The translations under genes were made by a program, and so were the position numbers. A stretch of DNA of 64,000 bases from an uncultured bacterium (GTDB lineage Bacteria > Cyanobacteriota > Vampirovibrionia > Gastranaerophilales > Gastranaerophilaceae): assembly GCA_902792085.1 (NCBI GenBank), contig CADAYE010000001.1, positions 185,596 to 249,595 of the forward strand, in the 5' to 3' direction. Under the pieces are notes generated by a model. The model saw nothing but the letters and a program-made list of their open reading frames with translations, was not told the DNA's origin and did not search any database. This document shows, one piece after another, positions 42,998 to 51,951 of the stretch (positions are counted from its first letter, which is position 1; each line of letters opens with the position of its first letter).

Positions 42998-44047
42998 ATG
43001 GAAAAATTCAGATTTTTAACGGCGGGCGAAAGCCACGGCAAATGTTTGACTGCGATAATTGAAGGTGCACCTGCAGGAGTTGAAATTGATATTGATTTTA
43101 TAAACTCGGAACTTCACCGTCGCCAACAAGGTTATGGACGCGGGGACAGAATGAAAATTGAAAGTGATACCGTTGAAATCACTTCAGGGGTACGCTTTGG
43201 TAAAACTTTGGGTTCTCCGATTACGTTGTTAGTTAAAAATCGTGATTTTGAAAATTGGCAAAAGATTATGAGTGTTTCGCCAAGTGACCAAACAGATGAT
43301 AAGGCGTTTTCTGTGTATCGCCCCGGGCATGCTGATTATGCCGGTTCTGTAAAATATAACCAAAAAGATTTACGCAATATTTTAGAGCGTTCAAGTGCAA
43401 GAAAAACCGCAATTGAGGTTGCAGTCGGAGCGGTTGCAAAACTTGTTTTGAAAACGCTTGGTATAACGGGAACAAGTGAGGTTACGCAAATCGGAACGGC
43501 TTGTTGTCCTGATAAATTTCACCAGGAAATTGACCTGACCAAAGAAAAAGGTGACAGTGTAGGGGGAAAATTTACGGTTGTTTATAAAAATGTTCCTGTC
43601 GGATTGGGTTCATTTGTACATTGGGACAGAGGAATTGACGGCAGACTAGCGCAGGTGTTGATGAGTATTCCTGCGATAAAAGCCGTTGAAATCGGGGATA
43701 ATCCTTTGGGGGTTTGCGGGAGTGAATACCATGACGAGTTTGAAATAAAAGACGGTGAAGTTTGCAGGAGTACCAATCACGCAGGCGGAGTTGAGGGCGG
43801 AATGACAAACGGTCAGGATTTGGTTGTTTCTGCGGTAATGAAACCTATTCCGACTATGTTAAGGCCTTTAAAATCTGTTGATGCAAAAACAAATGAAACT
43901 GCTCAGGCACATTATGAAAGGTCTGATGTTTGTGCGGTTGAATCCTGTGCAGTAGTTGCAGAATCAAGAGTTGCATGGGTGCTTTTGAATGAAATTTTGC
44001 TCAAATACGGCGGTGATTCAATAGAAGAACTAAAAAACAGAATGTAG
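42998..44047 (+). CDS. aroC: chorismate synthase
   Basis: The 349-residue FMN-dependent enzyme makes chorismate, last step of the shikimate pathway. It has FRFLTAGESHGKCLTAIIEG at the start, RPGHADYAGSVKYNQKDLR, ERSSARKTAIEVAVGAVAK, NHAGGVEGGMTNGQDLVV and AVESCAVVAESRVAWVL. The ATG at 42998 follows GAAAGG. pheA, which draws on its product, lies elsewhere in the window. Confidence 0.95.
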   Translation: MEKFRFLTAGESHGKCLTAIIEGAPAGVEIDIDFINSELHRRQQGYGRGDRMKIESDTVEITSGVRFGKTLGSPITLLVKNRDFENWQKIMSVSPSDQTDDKAFSVYRPGHADYAGSVKYNQKDLRNILERSSARKTAIEVAVGAVAKLVLKTLGITGTSEVTQIGTACCPDKFHQEIDLTKEKGDSVGGKFTVVYKNVPVGLGSFVHWDRGIDGRLAQVLMSIPAIKAVEIGDNPLGVCGSEYHDEFEIKDGEVCRSTNHAGGVEGGMTNGQDLVVSAVMKPIPTMLRPLKSVDAKTNETAQAHYERSDVCAVESCAVVAESRVAWVLLNEILLKYGGDSIEELKNRM

Positions 44048-44067
44048 TAAAGCCGATAAATTTAATG

Positions 44068-44107
44068 CAACTATATACAATTTTACAGTAGCCTGTCATT
44101 GCTGTAC
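44068..44107. repeat. half copy of the small inverted-repeat element
   Basis: AACTATATACAATTTTACAG followed by TAGCCTGTCATTGC matches one end of the element at 42762-42917. Confidence 0.45.
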
Positions 44108-44124
44108 ATGTTAAGCAATTAATT

Positions 44125-44410
44125 ACATAAAAAATATTATCTGAATATCTCGCTAAGATATTCTTATTATGTCCACTTTTCTTTTTGATTGCGACGCAAA
44201 AAGAAAAGTGAACCGAAAAGCGGATTGTAAGCAGAGTGCGAAGTGCCGGAGTTGGCTTGCGAGAGCAAGACAAGCAGGGCACGAAGTCACATTTAAGGCG
44301 AACAACCAAGAAGAAAAACACGCTAAGGTACAATACCGCCTACGGCGGCATAAGACTGCTAACGCAGTAATATGTGTTTTTGCCTGTCGGCAAAAATCTC
44401 TTAGCGCGCA
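44125..44410. repeat. mosaic element upstream of the 59-residue gene
   Basis: It begins with a hairpin TCTGAATATCT-CGCTA-AGATATTCTTA (44150-44165 region) that also occurs at 63411, then CACTTTTCTTTTTGATTGCG with inverted partner CGCAAAAAGAAAAGTG (44174-44214), the GAAGTGCCGG module of 18585, and the ATACCGCC...GGCGGCATAAGACTGC block (44332-44360). It is built from modules found separately elsewhere. Confidence 0.55.
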
Positions 44411-44451
44411 CTCCACTCATTAATCATTTGTATTTGCTAACTGTGTAAAAG

Positions 44452-44575
44452 TCCGACCCTCACCCCAAATGGGATATTTGAAGGGAAACGAAACTTACCC
44501 TCTCTTAGATTTCTAACTTTCGGCAAAGCCTCAAGTGGAAATCTTTTTTTTCACGCAGGGGAGATAGGAAGTAAA
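44452..44575. repeat. REP-like and long AT repeat remnants
   Basis: ACCCTCACCCCAAATGGG (44456-44473) and CTTACCCTCTCTTAGATTTC (44494-44513) match parts of 12899-13060. No gene is seen in 44411-44728 besides regulatory sites. Confidence 0.45.
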
Positions 44576-44590
44576 AACTCTCAACCAGAA

Positions 44591-44608
44591 GTGATAGGGT
44601 AGTATCAC
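44591..44608. promoter_or_regulatory. inverted repeat upstream of the 59-residue gene
   Basis: GTGATA (44591-44596) and TATCAC (44603-44608) form a dyad with a 6-nt centre, about 85 nt upstream of the promoter of the small gene. It may be a regulator site. Confidence 0.25.
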
Positions 44609-44692
44609 AATGTAAAGTTTAATTGTTTTTGTAAAGATATGTAACAAATATATACTTTTTATATAAAATTACGCAATTTTTGATTTTATAAA

Positions 44693-44721
44693 TTGTTTAT
44701 ATAAGAGTAACGAGGTATAAT
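44693..44721 (+). promoter_or_regulatory. promoter of the 59-residue gene, leaderless layout
   Basis: TTGTTT (44693-44698) and TATAAT (44716-44721) are 17 nt apart. The -10 ends 7 nt before the ATG at 44729. The upstream GAGG at 44712-44715 would lie outside the transcript. Confidence 0.6.
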
Positions 44722-44728
44722 CAAATCT

Positions 44729-44908
44729 ATGGATGAGAAAAGCAGACAAAACTTTGAAGTAATAGATGATACCAGAGAAAGAGTTAATGAAGTTTCTGAA
44801 CAATCTGTCATTTCTCATCAAACGAATCCGATTAAACGAAAGTTGCTGGACTTTGGCTTGTCCAACAAAACCCGCAAATTTTCTGTTCGTGATTTGTTCG
44901 GTAGATAG
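44729..44908 (+). CDS. small orphan protein, 59 residues
   Basis: The protein is charged and soluble (FEVIDDTRERVNEVSEQ, then PIKRKLLDFGL) and ends with KTRKFSVRDLFGR. I do not recognise a family. A textbook promoter ends just before the ATG, which supports a real, leaderless gene. It is convergent with the 778-residue gene. The C-terminal basic tail could bind a partner, but that is a guess. Confidence 0.55.
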   Translation: MDEKSRQNFEVIDDTRERVNEVSEQSVISHQTNPIKRKLLDFGLSNKTRKFSVRDLFGR

Positions 44909-45014
44909 ACTTAGTAACACGGTTTTATGAGGATCGATACGTACATAAATTTGTGCGGTTTGCGAAAAGTTGAAACGATTGTGCTTCGTTACACTTTTTT
45001 GTGTTTATTTTTTT

Positions 45015-47351
45015 TTAATGAAGCCCGATTGATGAAAATTCATCAAAATAGTATGAATTGTTGTAGGCAAAAAGTCTGTCGTCATGACCTTTTATTTTGA
45101 GTTCGTTTGCGTCAGAAGTTCCGATTACTTTTTTTATTCCCGACGAATTTTTATTAACTGCAAAATGTGTCAGGGCATCTTCAAATGCGTCAAAATAGAT
45201 CAGGCATTTAGGGAATTTGTAATGGTCATAAATCTGATTTTTGGCATTTTTGCCCATTGTTGCTTTTGCTTTTTTACTGCCGTCATCGGTTAGTTTTGCA
45301 ACTGCATAGGTGTCTGTATTCAGATAGTCATTTTCAACTATGTTTTTTATTATAAATTTTTCTGTTGAATCTTTTGTATCAAAAATGTTTAAAATATTTG
45401 AAATTTTTGTTTTTTCGTTTGCGTTTAAATCTCTGTAATCATCATATTTGCATAGATATTCAACTGCTTTGTTCAAATTTGTCTCTTGTGCAATTTTTTC
45501 TGCAACTTCTTTATTTGATGCAAGTTCAAGACTTTGAGGGTAATTTTTTATAAATTCCGCATTAAGAATATATTTGCCGGCTTTTTCAATATCTGTTTTA
45601 CCGTTCGGATTCGTTGCATATTTTACTGCATTTTTAAAAGTCGGATTTTCTTTATCAGAGGTTAAATATTCAATGTAACGGCTCACCCTCATAAGTTGGG
45701 TTTCCGCTTTTTCTTTGTTTTTCAGAGAATGTCCATGAATATTTTTATCAATCGTATCTGTTATTGTTTGGGCAATTTTTATTTGTTGTTCATCAAGGCT
45801 TAAAGGTTTGTATTTTGAATATATTTCTGCAAGATAATTCAGGTTATTTTCATAAAGAATATTTATGCGGGCATCAAAATTTTCCTGAAGATTGCGTAGA
45901 GTTGCGATTTTTTTATTTTCTGCTTTTATTGCTTCAACCCGTTTTTTCTCTTCAATGGCATTTATTCTTTCAGTGTGGGTTGGTTTAATTGAATTGTCGC
46001 TAATATATTCCTCAAGTTCTTTAATTGTTTTTTCACCGTCCCAAACTTTGTCTGCGCCTTGTAAAAATTTGATTAACATTTTTATATCATCCTCTCCAAA
46101 AAGGCAGGAATCGAACTGGACTATTGTGTGTAAAAGTCGTTCACTTTCGTCAAATTTTTCTGCATAAAATTCAAGTTTTTTCTTGAAGTTATCTGTTGTA
46201 TAGTTTTTGTAATCTCTTTGAGATGTTCTGACTTTTTCTGAATCTTGAATAAGTTTTATAATTCTGCTTGGAATTTTCTCAAATTTGTAGTCCGGGTCTT
46301 TAATTGATGAAACTTTTATAGTTGTTCCGTTTTTTGAATATACGATTTCATTAGGGTTTTTGAAATTTGTATATTGCTCTTTTAAAACACTCAATACAAA
46401 ATCTTCATAGTTTATTCCAAGAAGTTTTATATCGTTTTCGGAAATAAGATTTTTATTTTGTTTACGAAATTCCGGAACTGATGAAAAAGAATTTGTGTTG
46501 TGCAGTTTGTAATATCTTGCGCTGATTGCTTTAACAATCGGTCCTATAAGTTTTTTGTATGCGTTATCTTTTTCTTCCTGTGATTTAATTTTTATATTAT
46601 CATTTAATAGTTGCAGAACTTTAGATGATAAAAGTTCTTTCGCTTTTTTCTTGTCTTTTAATACAAAAGCATCATCTAAATCTTCATAAAAATCTCTTGT
46701 TATTGTATCTTCAAGTTTGCGGGCAATAACATCTTCTGGTTTAGACGGAATGTGAATTTTCGGGTATTTCTTTTTAAGTTCTTTTATGGAATGAATATCA
46801 TTCATCGGTTGATAATAATCAGCAAATGTTTTTTTAAGATTAAAATTATCTTCTCCGACTGATGATTTAAACTTGTTAATCAATACATAATCAGTTTTTT
46901 CGTCTGTTATGGGATTTGTCTGCACAATGTAAACATAACCCCGGTCATATACATTTTTTATTGCATTAACTTCTTTTTTTATCTGCATTGCACGGTTGTA
47001 TTTTTGTTGAGGATTTAAAAACTTGTCCGCCCAAAGAACTTCGCCTTCTGCATAAAGCCTTTCAAGTTGATCCTTTAATCTCATCATGACCCGTAAACCT
47101 TTGTATTGAATTTCGGTTTGATTTATTTCTTCTTCGGGTGCATCTTCTTTTAAAATTTCATCAAGTTGTCTTAAGAGTTTATTTTTACCCTCATTTATGT
47201 CGGTAATTTTTTTACCCGTAAAATAAACCGCAGGGTAAGTGTCAGGCAAACTTGTCAGGTTTATTGTTTGTCTGTGTTTAATGCCGGCAGGAGTTTGATT
47301 ATAATTTGTGCGGACATTATTGCGAATTTGGTTTATTGCTTCTGTTTTCAT
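45015..47351 (-). CDS. large orphan protein, 778 residues, alpha-helical
   Basis: I do not recognise a domain. The protein is Lys/Glu/Asn-rich and predicted mostly helical, without signal peptide or membrane segment. The N-terminus (INLTSLPDTYPAVYFTGKKI) has a short FTGK-type motif similar in position to SFQAR in the 300-residue orphan; this may be chance. The C-terminal 60 residues (KGHDDRLFAYNNSYYFDEF) look globular. It is divergent from the 166-residue gene, and the two promoters overlap around TTGCCAA at 47395-47401. Size and single-gene context resemble lineage-specific effector-like proteins, which is speculation. Confidence 0.7.
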   Translation of the reverse strand: MKTEAINQIRNNVRTNYNQTPAGIKHRQTINLTSLPDTYPAVYFTGKKITDINEGKNKLLRQLDEILKEDAPEEEINQTEIQYKGLRVMMRLKDQLERLYAEGEVLWADKFLNPQQKYNRAMQIKKEVNAIKNVYDRGYVYIVQTNPITDEKTDYVLINKFKSSVGEDNFNLKKTFADYYQPMNDIHSIKELKKKYPKIHIPSKPEDVIARKLEDTITRDFYEDLDDAFVLKDKKKAKELLSSKVLQLLNDNIKIKSQEEKDNAYKKLIGPIVKAISARYYKLHNTNSFSSVPEFRKQNKNLISENDIKLLGINYEDFVLSVLKEQYTNFKNPNEIVYSKNGTTIKVSSIKDPDYKFEKIPSRIIKLIQDSEKVRTSQRDYKNYTTDNFKKKLEFYAEKFDESERLLHTIVQFDSCLFGEDDIKMLIKFLQGADKVWDGEKTIKELEEYISDNSIKPTHTERINAIEEKKRVEAIKAENKKIATLRNLQENFDARINILYENNLNYLAEIYSKYKPLSLDEQQIKIAQTITDTIDKNIHGHSLKNKEKAETQLMRVSRYIEYLTSDKENPTFKNAVKYATNPNGKTDIEKAGKYILNAEFIKNYPQSLELASNKEVAEKIAQETNLNKAVEYLCKYDDYRDLNANEKTKISNILNIFDTKDSTEKFIIKNIVENDYLNTDTYAVAKLTDDGSKKAKATMGKNAKNQIYDHYKFPKCLIYFDAFEDALTHFAVNKNSSGIKKVIGTSDANELKIKGHDDRLFAYNNSYYFDEFSSIGLH

Positions 47352-47394
47352 AAAAATCTTTTTATATTTACTATAAAATAAAAAATAAAAAATT

Positions 47395-47423
47395 TTGCCA
47401 ATATTCTAAAAATTACTTATAAT
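47395..47423 (+). promoter_or_regulatory. promoter of the 166-residue gene and prmC, leaderless layout
   Basis: TTGCCA (47395-47400) and TATAAT (47418-47423) are 17 nt apart, and the -10 ends 6 nt before the ATG at 47430. No ribosome site precedes the ATG. TTGGCAA on the other strand may serve the divergent gene. Confidence 0.65.
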
Positions 47424-47429
47424 AACTTT

Positions 47430-47930
47430 ATGTATGAGGTTAAAAAACAAATTTATCCTGATTTCACAAAAAATCAGAAATCTGCGTTATGCAACTATTT
47501 GCGTGCATTTGTCAAAAAAAATCCGCAACTTTCCGAATTAGAGATTTTTGATAAATTTATTGATGATGAAAAATATTATCTTGAGATGAATTGTTCAAGG
47601 TTTGAGTTTTTGAAAGATATTTTATTTGAAGATTGGTTTAAAAAAGATACCGAAAAATATATTCATGAATGTAAAAAATATTATGATTACAAAGAAAGCC
47701 AAAGACCTGTTATAGAGGCAAACAAAGCTTTTGAAAAACAAAAGCGTGAGTTTCTTAAAAAAGTAAAAATGTCCAAGGAATCTCCGACCGAAAAACAACT
47801 TTATTACTATGAAAAATTATGCAAAAAATACGGACTTGAGAAAAAAGAATTGTCGTCAAAGCTTGAAGCAATGGAAGAAATTGATAAAATTATTACAGAA
47901 CACGATGTAAAATTAAATGCAGAGGATTAA
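47430..47930 (+). CDS. orphan protein upstream of prmC, 166 residues
   Basis: The soluble, Lys/Glu-rich protein has aromatic helices (FEFLKDILFEDWFKKDTE) and a C-terminal coiled coil with PTEKQLYYYEKLCKKYGLEK, a pattern resembling short TEKQ...-type helices of DNA-associated proteins, without a firm match. Its stop directly abuts the prmC ATG, so the two are translationally coupled. A promoter with leaderless layout precedes it. Role unknown. Confidence 0.65.
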   Translation: MYEVKKQIYPDFTKNQKSALCNYLRAFVKKNPQLSELEIFDKFIDDEKYYLEMNCSRFEFLKDILFEDWFKKDTEKYIHECKKYYDYKESQRPVIEANKAFEKQKREFLKKVKMSKESPTEKQLYYYEKLCKKYGLEKKELSSKLEAMEEIDKIITEHDVKLNAED

Positions 47931-48764
47931 ATGTTAATAACTGATATAGTAAAAATTTTAACAGATGCCGGAATTGAGCAAAATGAGGCAAATATTGAAG
48001 TAAAAATGTTAATAGAACATTTTGCAGGTTACGGTATTGCAGATATTATTATGGGGACAAAATTAGACGAAGAAAAACTCAAAATTGTTGAGCAAAAGGC
48101 AAAACTGCGTGCTTCAACCCGTCAGCCTGTTCAGTATATTATTGGTGAAGCCGATTTTATGGGTGAAAAATTTATTGTTAATCCGTCTGTTTTGATACCG
48201 AGAGATGAAACAGAAATTCTTGTTCGTAAAACGGTTGAAATTGTAAAAGAAAATCATTTTAAAACGGTGCTTGACCTTGGAACGGGTTCGGGGTGTATCG
48301 CATGTATGGTTGCAAAACTTACAAATGCAACGGTAATCGGTGCCGATATATCTTTTGAAGCAATTGAAACTGCGTTTAAAAATATGGAAAATTTAAAACT
48401 TTTTAATCGCGCGCTATTTCGAAAATCTGATTTATTCTCAATGATAAGAGAGGATGAAAAGTTTGATGTCATTGTTTCTAATCCGCCATATATTCCTCCG
48501 TCTATGAAAAAGAATATCCAAAAAGAGGTCAGATTTGAACCTGAAACTGCACTTTTTACAAAAGATGAAAAGGGACTTGAATTTTATGAAAAAATAATTA
48601 AAGACGCCCCGAAATATCTGAATGAAAATGGATACTTGCTTTTTGAACTCGGGATAAATGAAAGTTTTGAAGTTGCACAAATAATGAAAAATACGGGATT
48701 TAAAAACATTCAAATTGTAAAAGACCTTGCAAACATTGACAGGGTAATATTTGGAAACATATAA
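47931..48764 (+). CDS. prmC: peptide chain release factor N5-glutamine methyltransferase
   Basis: The 277-residue SAM methyltransferase modifies the GGQ glutamine of RF1 and RF2. It has the N-terminal helical domain, LIPRDETEILVRKTVE, SAM motif VLDLGTGSGCIACMVAKL, and the catalytic NPPYIPPS. Its target prfB lies 6 kb upstream. It is coupled to the 166-residue gene. The following element separates it from dtd. Confidence 0.93.
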   Translation: MLITDIVKILTDAGIEQNEANIEVKMLIEHFAGYGIADIIMGTKLDEEKLKIVEQKAKLRASTRQPVQYIIGEADFMGEKFIVNPSVLIPRDETEILVRKTVEIVKENHFKTVLDLGTGSGCIACMVAKLTNATVIGADISFEAIETAFKNMENLKLFNRALFRKSDLFSMIREDEKFDVIVSNPPYIPPSMKKNIQKEVRFEPETALFTKDEKGLEFYEKIIKDAPKYLNENGYLLFELGINESFEVAQIMKNTGFKNIQIVKDLANIDRVIFGNI

Positions 48765-48769
48765 TTCCC

Positions 48770-49295
48770 CATAATACATATTATTGGTAATTTTTGTTTT
48801 ATCAAAATTACCATGCCCCATTTCTTTGACCGCAAAGAAACGGGGCGCAAAGAAACTCCCCGACCTGCACTTCGTTCGCTAATCATTAGTATTTGCTCCA
48901 CATACAGGCGGGATAACTCGCTTATCGCTCAAACAAATCCCGCCTTGTTGTCGTGTCGCAAACAATGATTGCTCACTGCGTAAAGGTCGGACTTCTTGCA
49001 AGCGCGCGCCGTTGTCCTTAGCGTGAGTGAGCAGAGGCAGGAGCAATAGCGACAGTCGAGCAATTATGGCAGTAATGAATATTCTGCCTAATTGCGAGCA
49101 AGCGCGCTAAGAGATTTTTGCCGACAGGCAAAAACACATATTACTGCGTTAGCAGTCTTATGCCGCCGAAGGCGGTATTGTTCCGTAGCGTGTTTTTCTT
49201 TTCGGTTCACTTTTCTTTTTGCGTCGCAATCAAAAAGAAAAGTGAACAAGTAGAAAGTTTTAATTTCTCAATTACTACCGATAATATGTATTATG
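48770..49295. mobile_element. MITE-like element, long copy, inverted relative to 51523
   Basis: The ends CATAATACATATTAT-GGTA (48770) and, inverted, the run at 49271-49295 match almost perfectly. Just inside lies the TTTTTGTTTTATCAAAA hairpin, and at the other end GTAGAAAGTTTTAATTTCTC, both also present in the 376-bp element at 51523 in opposite orientation. Internal modules include a GCGGGATAACTCGC...AAATCCCGCC hairpin and the GGCGGTAT block. No ORF of substance; non-autonomous. Confidence 0.65.
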
Positions 49296-49325
49296 CGTAT
49301 ATATATTATAAAATGCGTTTATTGT

Positions 49326-49763
49326 TTATTTTTCCACCATAAATGTTACGGGACCGTTATTTATTAGTTCGACATCCATCATCGCGCCAAAACTGCCTGT
49401 CTGAGTTTTAATTCCAAGATTTTTTATTTGTGTTACAAAATATTCATATAGTTCGTTTGCTTTGTCAGGGAGTTCTGCATTGTCAAAACTTGGTCTTGTA
49501 CCTTTTTTACAATCTCCGCATAGTGTAAATTGTGATACCACAAGCATTTGTCCACCTACATCTTTTAGTGACAGGTTCATTTTTTCGTTTTCATCCTCAA
49601 AAATGCGCAGATTGACAAGTTTTTGTGAAAGTTTATCGGCATTTTCTTTTGTGTCGCCTTTTTGTACTCCCAAAAATACAAGCAATCCACTATCAATTGA
49701 AGAAAATAATTTTCCATCTATTGTAACTGATGCTCTTTTTACTCTTTGGATTAATGCTTTCAT
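49326..49763 (-). CDS. dtd: D-aminoacyl-tRNA deacylase
   Basis: The 145-residue protein hydrolyses D-amino acids (and glycine) mischarged on tRNA. It has the catalytic [19 protein letters not shown] and the conserved Gly-Pro [11 protein letters not shown] at the C-terminus. Its ATG immediately follows the thyX stop, so the two form an operon on the minus strand. Confidence 0.93.
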   Translation of the reverse strand: MKALIQRVKRASVTIDGKLFSSIDSGLLVFLGVQKGDTKENADKLSQKLVNLRIFEDENEKMNLSLKDVGGQMLVVSQFTLCGDCKKGTRPSFDNAELPDKANELYEYFVTQIKNLGIKTQTGSFGAMMDVELINNGPVTFMVEK

Positions 49764-50483
49764 TTATAAGCCTGCTTTTTTAAAGAGTTCTGATTTTGTA
49801 ATTTTTCTTCCGCAGGATTTGTGTTCGTCACAAAAACCGTTAAATTCACATTTCGGAACGAGGTATTCTTTTAGCCAAGGTTCTTCTTTTGTAATCTCAT
49901 CACACATTGCTTTAACCATCATTCTGATTTCATATTGCGCTCTTGTGCAAAGTCTTAACTGCGCAAGGTGAATAAGTTCTCTCAAGTTCAAACTTGCAAC
50001 AAGAGAAGATGAAGTGGCATTTGGAAGAACAAATCTGGCATCTTCCGCCGGAATTCCCGCATCAACAAATTCCTGATATTTATTTGAAATTTCGCTCATA
50101 AACGAAATAAATTTTTCTTTGAGTTCGGGATTTTTATCAATAGTAGGCGGAATAATAAAATCAAACTGCCCTTTTTCCTGAACATATCTTTGTGATTTTT
50201 GAGAGAACGACATTAAACGATGGCGCACAAGTTGATGAGTGCAGGCTCTTGAAACATTCGATATTGCAAAACTTACCTGAATATGTTCTATTGTTGAATG
50301 GTGTCCTGATGCAACAACATTTTTAATAAGTTTTAACATTTTTTCTTCGTCGGTTGAATTTTCATAAATATTTATTGGCGTATCAGCGCTGTAACAAGTT
50401 CTGCATGCCGTATAAACAGTACGAAGCATGTCTTTTGGTTTTGATATAAGTTTTACAATCGGTTTATTGTTTCTCTCTTCCAT
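49764..50483 (-). CDS. thyX: flavin-dependent thymidylate synthase
   Basis: The 239-residue FAD enzyme makes dTMP using methylene-tetrahydrofolate and NADPH. The ThyX motif RHRLMSFSQKSQRY is intact, with HHSTIEHIQVSFAI and SLNLRELIHLAQLRLC. The start MEERNNKPIVKL at 50483 is preferred because a GGGGA site precedes it; an earlier in-frame start adds 36 residues not typical of ThyX. It is coupled to dtd. Confidence 0.93.
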   Translation of the reverse strand: MEERNNKPIVKLISKPKDMLRTVYTACRTCYSADTPINIYENSTDEEKMLKLIKNVVASGHHSTIEHIQVSFAISNVSRACTHQLVRHRLMSFSQKSQRYVQEKGQFDFIIPPTIDKNPELKEKFISFMSEISNKYQEFVDAGIPAEDARFVLPNATSSSLVASLNLRELIHLAQLRLCTRAQYEIRMMVKAMCDEITKEEPWLKEYLVPKCEFNGFCDEHKSCGRKITKSELFKKAGL

Positions 50484-50925
50484 AATTCCCCGTCCCCTTT
50501 TTTGTTCATGATAATAAAAAAAAATATCATTGGCAATTATTAAAAAATCTTCACAATTCAAGCATGGGGGAAAATTCAACTGTGTTCTCATGTTCCGAGT
50601 TGTGCAAGAGTATTTTAACCTTTTTTTACAAATTTATTGTAAATTTTTTTTGGAAATTAATAATTGTGTAAACTTCCTCAAATTCTTATTTTTAAGATTT
50701 TTATAAAAAATAATTGTAAAAACTTTGGCATGAGGTAAAAAAAATATTGGTCAAAATTCAAAATTTATTCTATTATGAATTTACTTAATCGGGAACGAGA
50801 TTTTTAAACAAGCAATTAGAATTTTTTTTCTTTTTACTTCATTTATCCATCCATTGAACGATTAAATTTTATGGGAAAATAGTTTATTATGAGGACAGAG
50901 AGAGTGTAGTCCGGAGGTAGTTTAA
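50484..50925. other. AT-rich spacer between thyX and cobO
   Basis: The divergent spacer is very AT-rich with long T and A runs. Apart from the GGAGG ribosome site of the next gene, I see no gene, hairpin or clear promoter. Confidence 0.4.
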
Positions 50926-51459
50926 GTGTTAGAGCATGGTTATATACAAATTTATACCGGAGATGGAAAAGGCAAAACAACGGCAGCATTAGGTCTTGCT
51001 TTGCGTGCATTAGGTCATGGCTGGAAGGTTTTGGTTATTCAGTTTACAAAAGGTGACGGGGCGACTACTTATGGTGAAATGCTTTCATCATCAAAATTTT
51101 TGCCGAATTTGGAAGTAATTCAATTTGGAATGGACAGAGTTTGTTATTCTCACAATGTATGTTTAGAAGACTATAAAGAAGCAAAAAAAGGTTGGGAAAA
51201 AGCAAAAGAGGCTATTAATTCAGGTGAATATCAACTTGTTATTTTGGATGAAATAAATATTTGTACCGCTATGAATATGATTAAAGTCAGTGATATCAAA
51301 GATGTTTTGTTGCATAAGCCTGAAAATCTTGAAGTTGTATTAACAGGTCGTTATGCGCATCCTGAACTTATTGCTATGGCTCATTTGGTTACTGAAATGA
51401 AGCCGATTAAACATTATTTTGATATTGGTGTTATGGCAAGACAGGGTATTGAATATTAG
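50926..51459 (+). CDS. cobO: cob(I)yrinic acid a,c-diamide adenosyltransferase
   Basis: The 177-residue CobA/CobO/BtuR-type enzyme transfers adenosyl to the cobalt of corrinoids. It starts with GTG at 50926 behind CCGGAGGTAG, has P-loop IYTGDGKGKTTAALGLALRA, LVILDEINICTAM and VVLTGRYAHPELIAMAHLV. Its presence shows corrinoid handling in this organism, in line with the corrinoid protein pair at 3916-5845. It ends with a strong terminator. Confidence 0.92.
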   Translation: MLEHGYIQIYTGDGKGKTTAALGLALRALGHGWKVLVIQFTKGDGATTYGEMLSSSKFLPNLEVIQFGMDRVCYSHNVCLEDYKEAKKGWEKAKEAINSGEYQLVILDEINICTAMNMIKVSDIKDVLLHKPENLEVVLTGRYAHPELIAMAHLVTEMKPIKHYFDIGVMARQGIEY

Positions 51460-51480
51460 TAAAGGATATTAAGAAAAGAG

Positions 51481-51518
51481 AAAGACAGACGGATTAAAAA
51501 TAATCCGTTTGTCTTTTT
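51481..51518 (+). terminator. terminator of cobO
   Basis: AAAGACAGACGGATTA and TAATCCGTTTGTCTTT form a 16-bp stem (one G-U) with a 4-nt loop, then TT. Confidence 0.85.
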
Positions 51519-51522
51519 ATAT

Positions 51523-51898
51523 ACATAAACTATATTATCGGTAGTCATTGAGAGATTAAAACTTTCTACCTGTTCATTTCTTTTCTTTTGTTTGCGATGC
51601 AAAAGAAAAGAAATGAACCAAAGAAAAGAAAACATCGCTGATTACAATACCGCCTAACGGCGGCATAAGACTGCTAACGCAGTAATATGTGTTTTTGTCA
51701 TTGTTTGCGACACGACAACAAGGCGGGATTTGTTTGAACGATAGTGAGTTATCCCGCCTCTATGTGGAGCAATTACAAATGATTAGCGAACGGAGTACCG
51801 GTCGGCGGGTTTCTTTCTGACCGCTTTCTTTGACCGCCCAAAGAAAGCGGTCATGGTAGTTTTGATGAAACAAAAACTACCGATAATATAGTTTATGT
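51523..51898. mobile_element. MITE-like element with perfect 23-bp terminal inverted repeats
   Basis: The 376-bp element has 23-bp ends in perfect inverted orientation (51523-51545 and 51876-51898), each containing CTATATTATCGGTAGT. Inside are three strong hairpins (about 51570-51618, 51738-51768 and 51845-51878) and the ATACCGCC...GGCGGCATAAGACTGC block. No transposase is encoded. A related, longer, inverted copy is at 48770-49295, and a solo end at 5850. Confidence 0.75.
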
Positions 51899-51916
51899 AA
51901 ATACTTGTTGTTTTTA

Positions 51917-51945
51917 TTTTCACAACAGACAAACTGTGATATAAT
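51917..51945 (+). promoter_or_regulatory. promoter of the second mlaE, leaderless layout
   Basis: TTTTCA (51917-51922) and TATAAT (51940-51945) are 17 nt apart. The -10 ends 6 nt before the ATG, with no ribosome site in between. Confidence 0.55.
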
Positions 51946-51951
51946 TATTTT

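Noticed and set aside
44153..44423. Both-strand frames in the mosaic element after aroC
   Set aside because: They are artefacts of the GC-richer hairpin blocks and lack ribosome sites.
49118..49342. Plus-strand frame in the MITE-like element
   Set aside because: Composition follows the hairpin modules; the ends fall in inverted repeats.
50484..50591. 36-residue N-terminal extension of ThyX
   Set aside because: Not typical of the family, and a ribosome site sits before the internal start at 50483.
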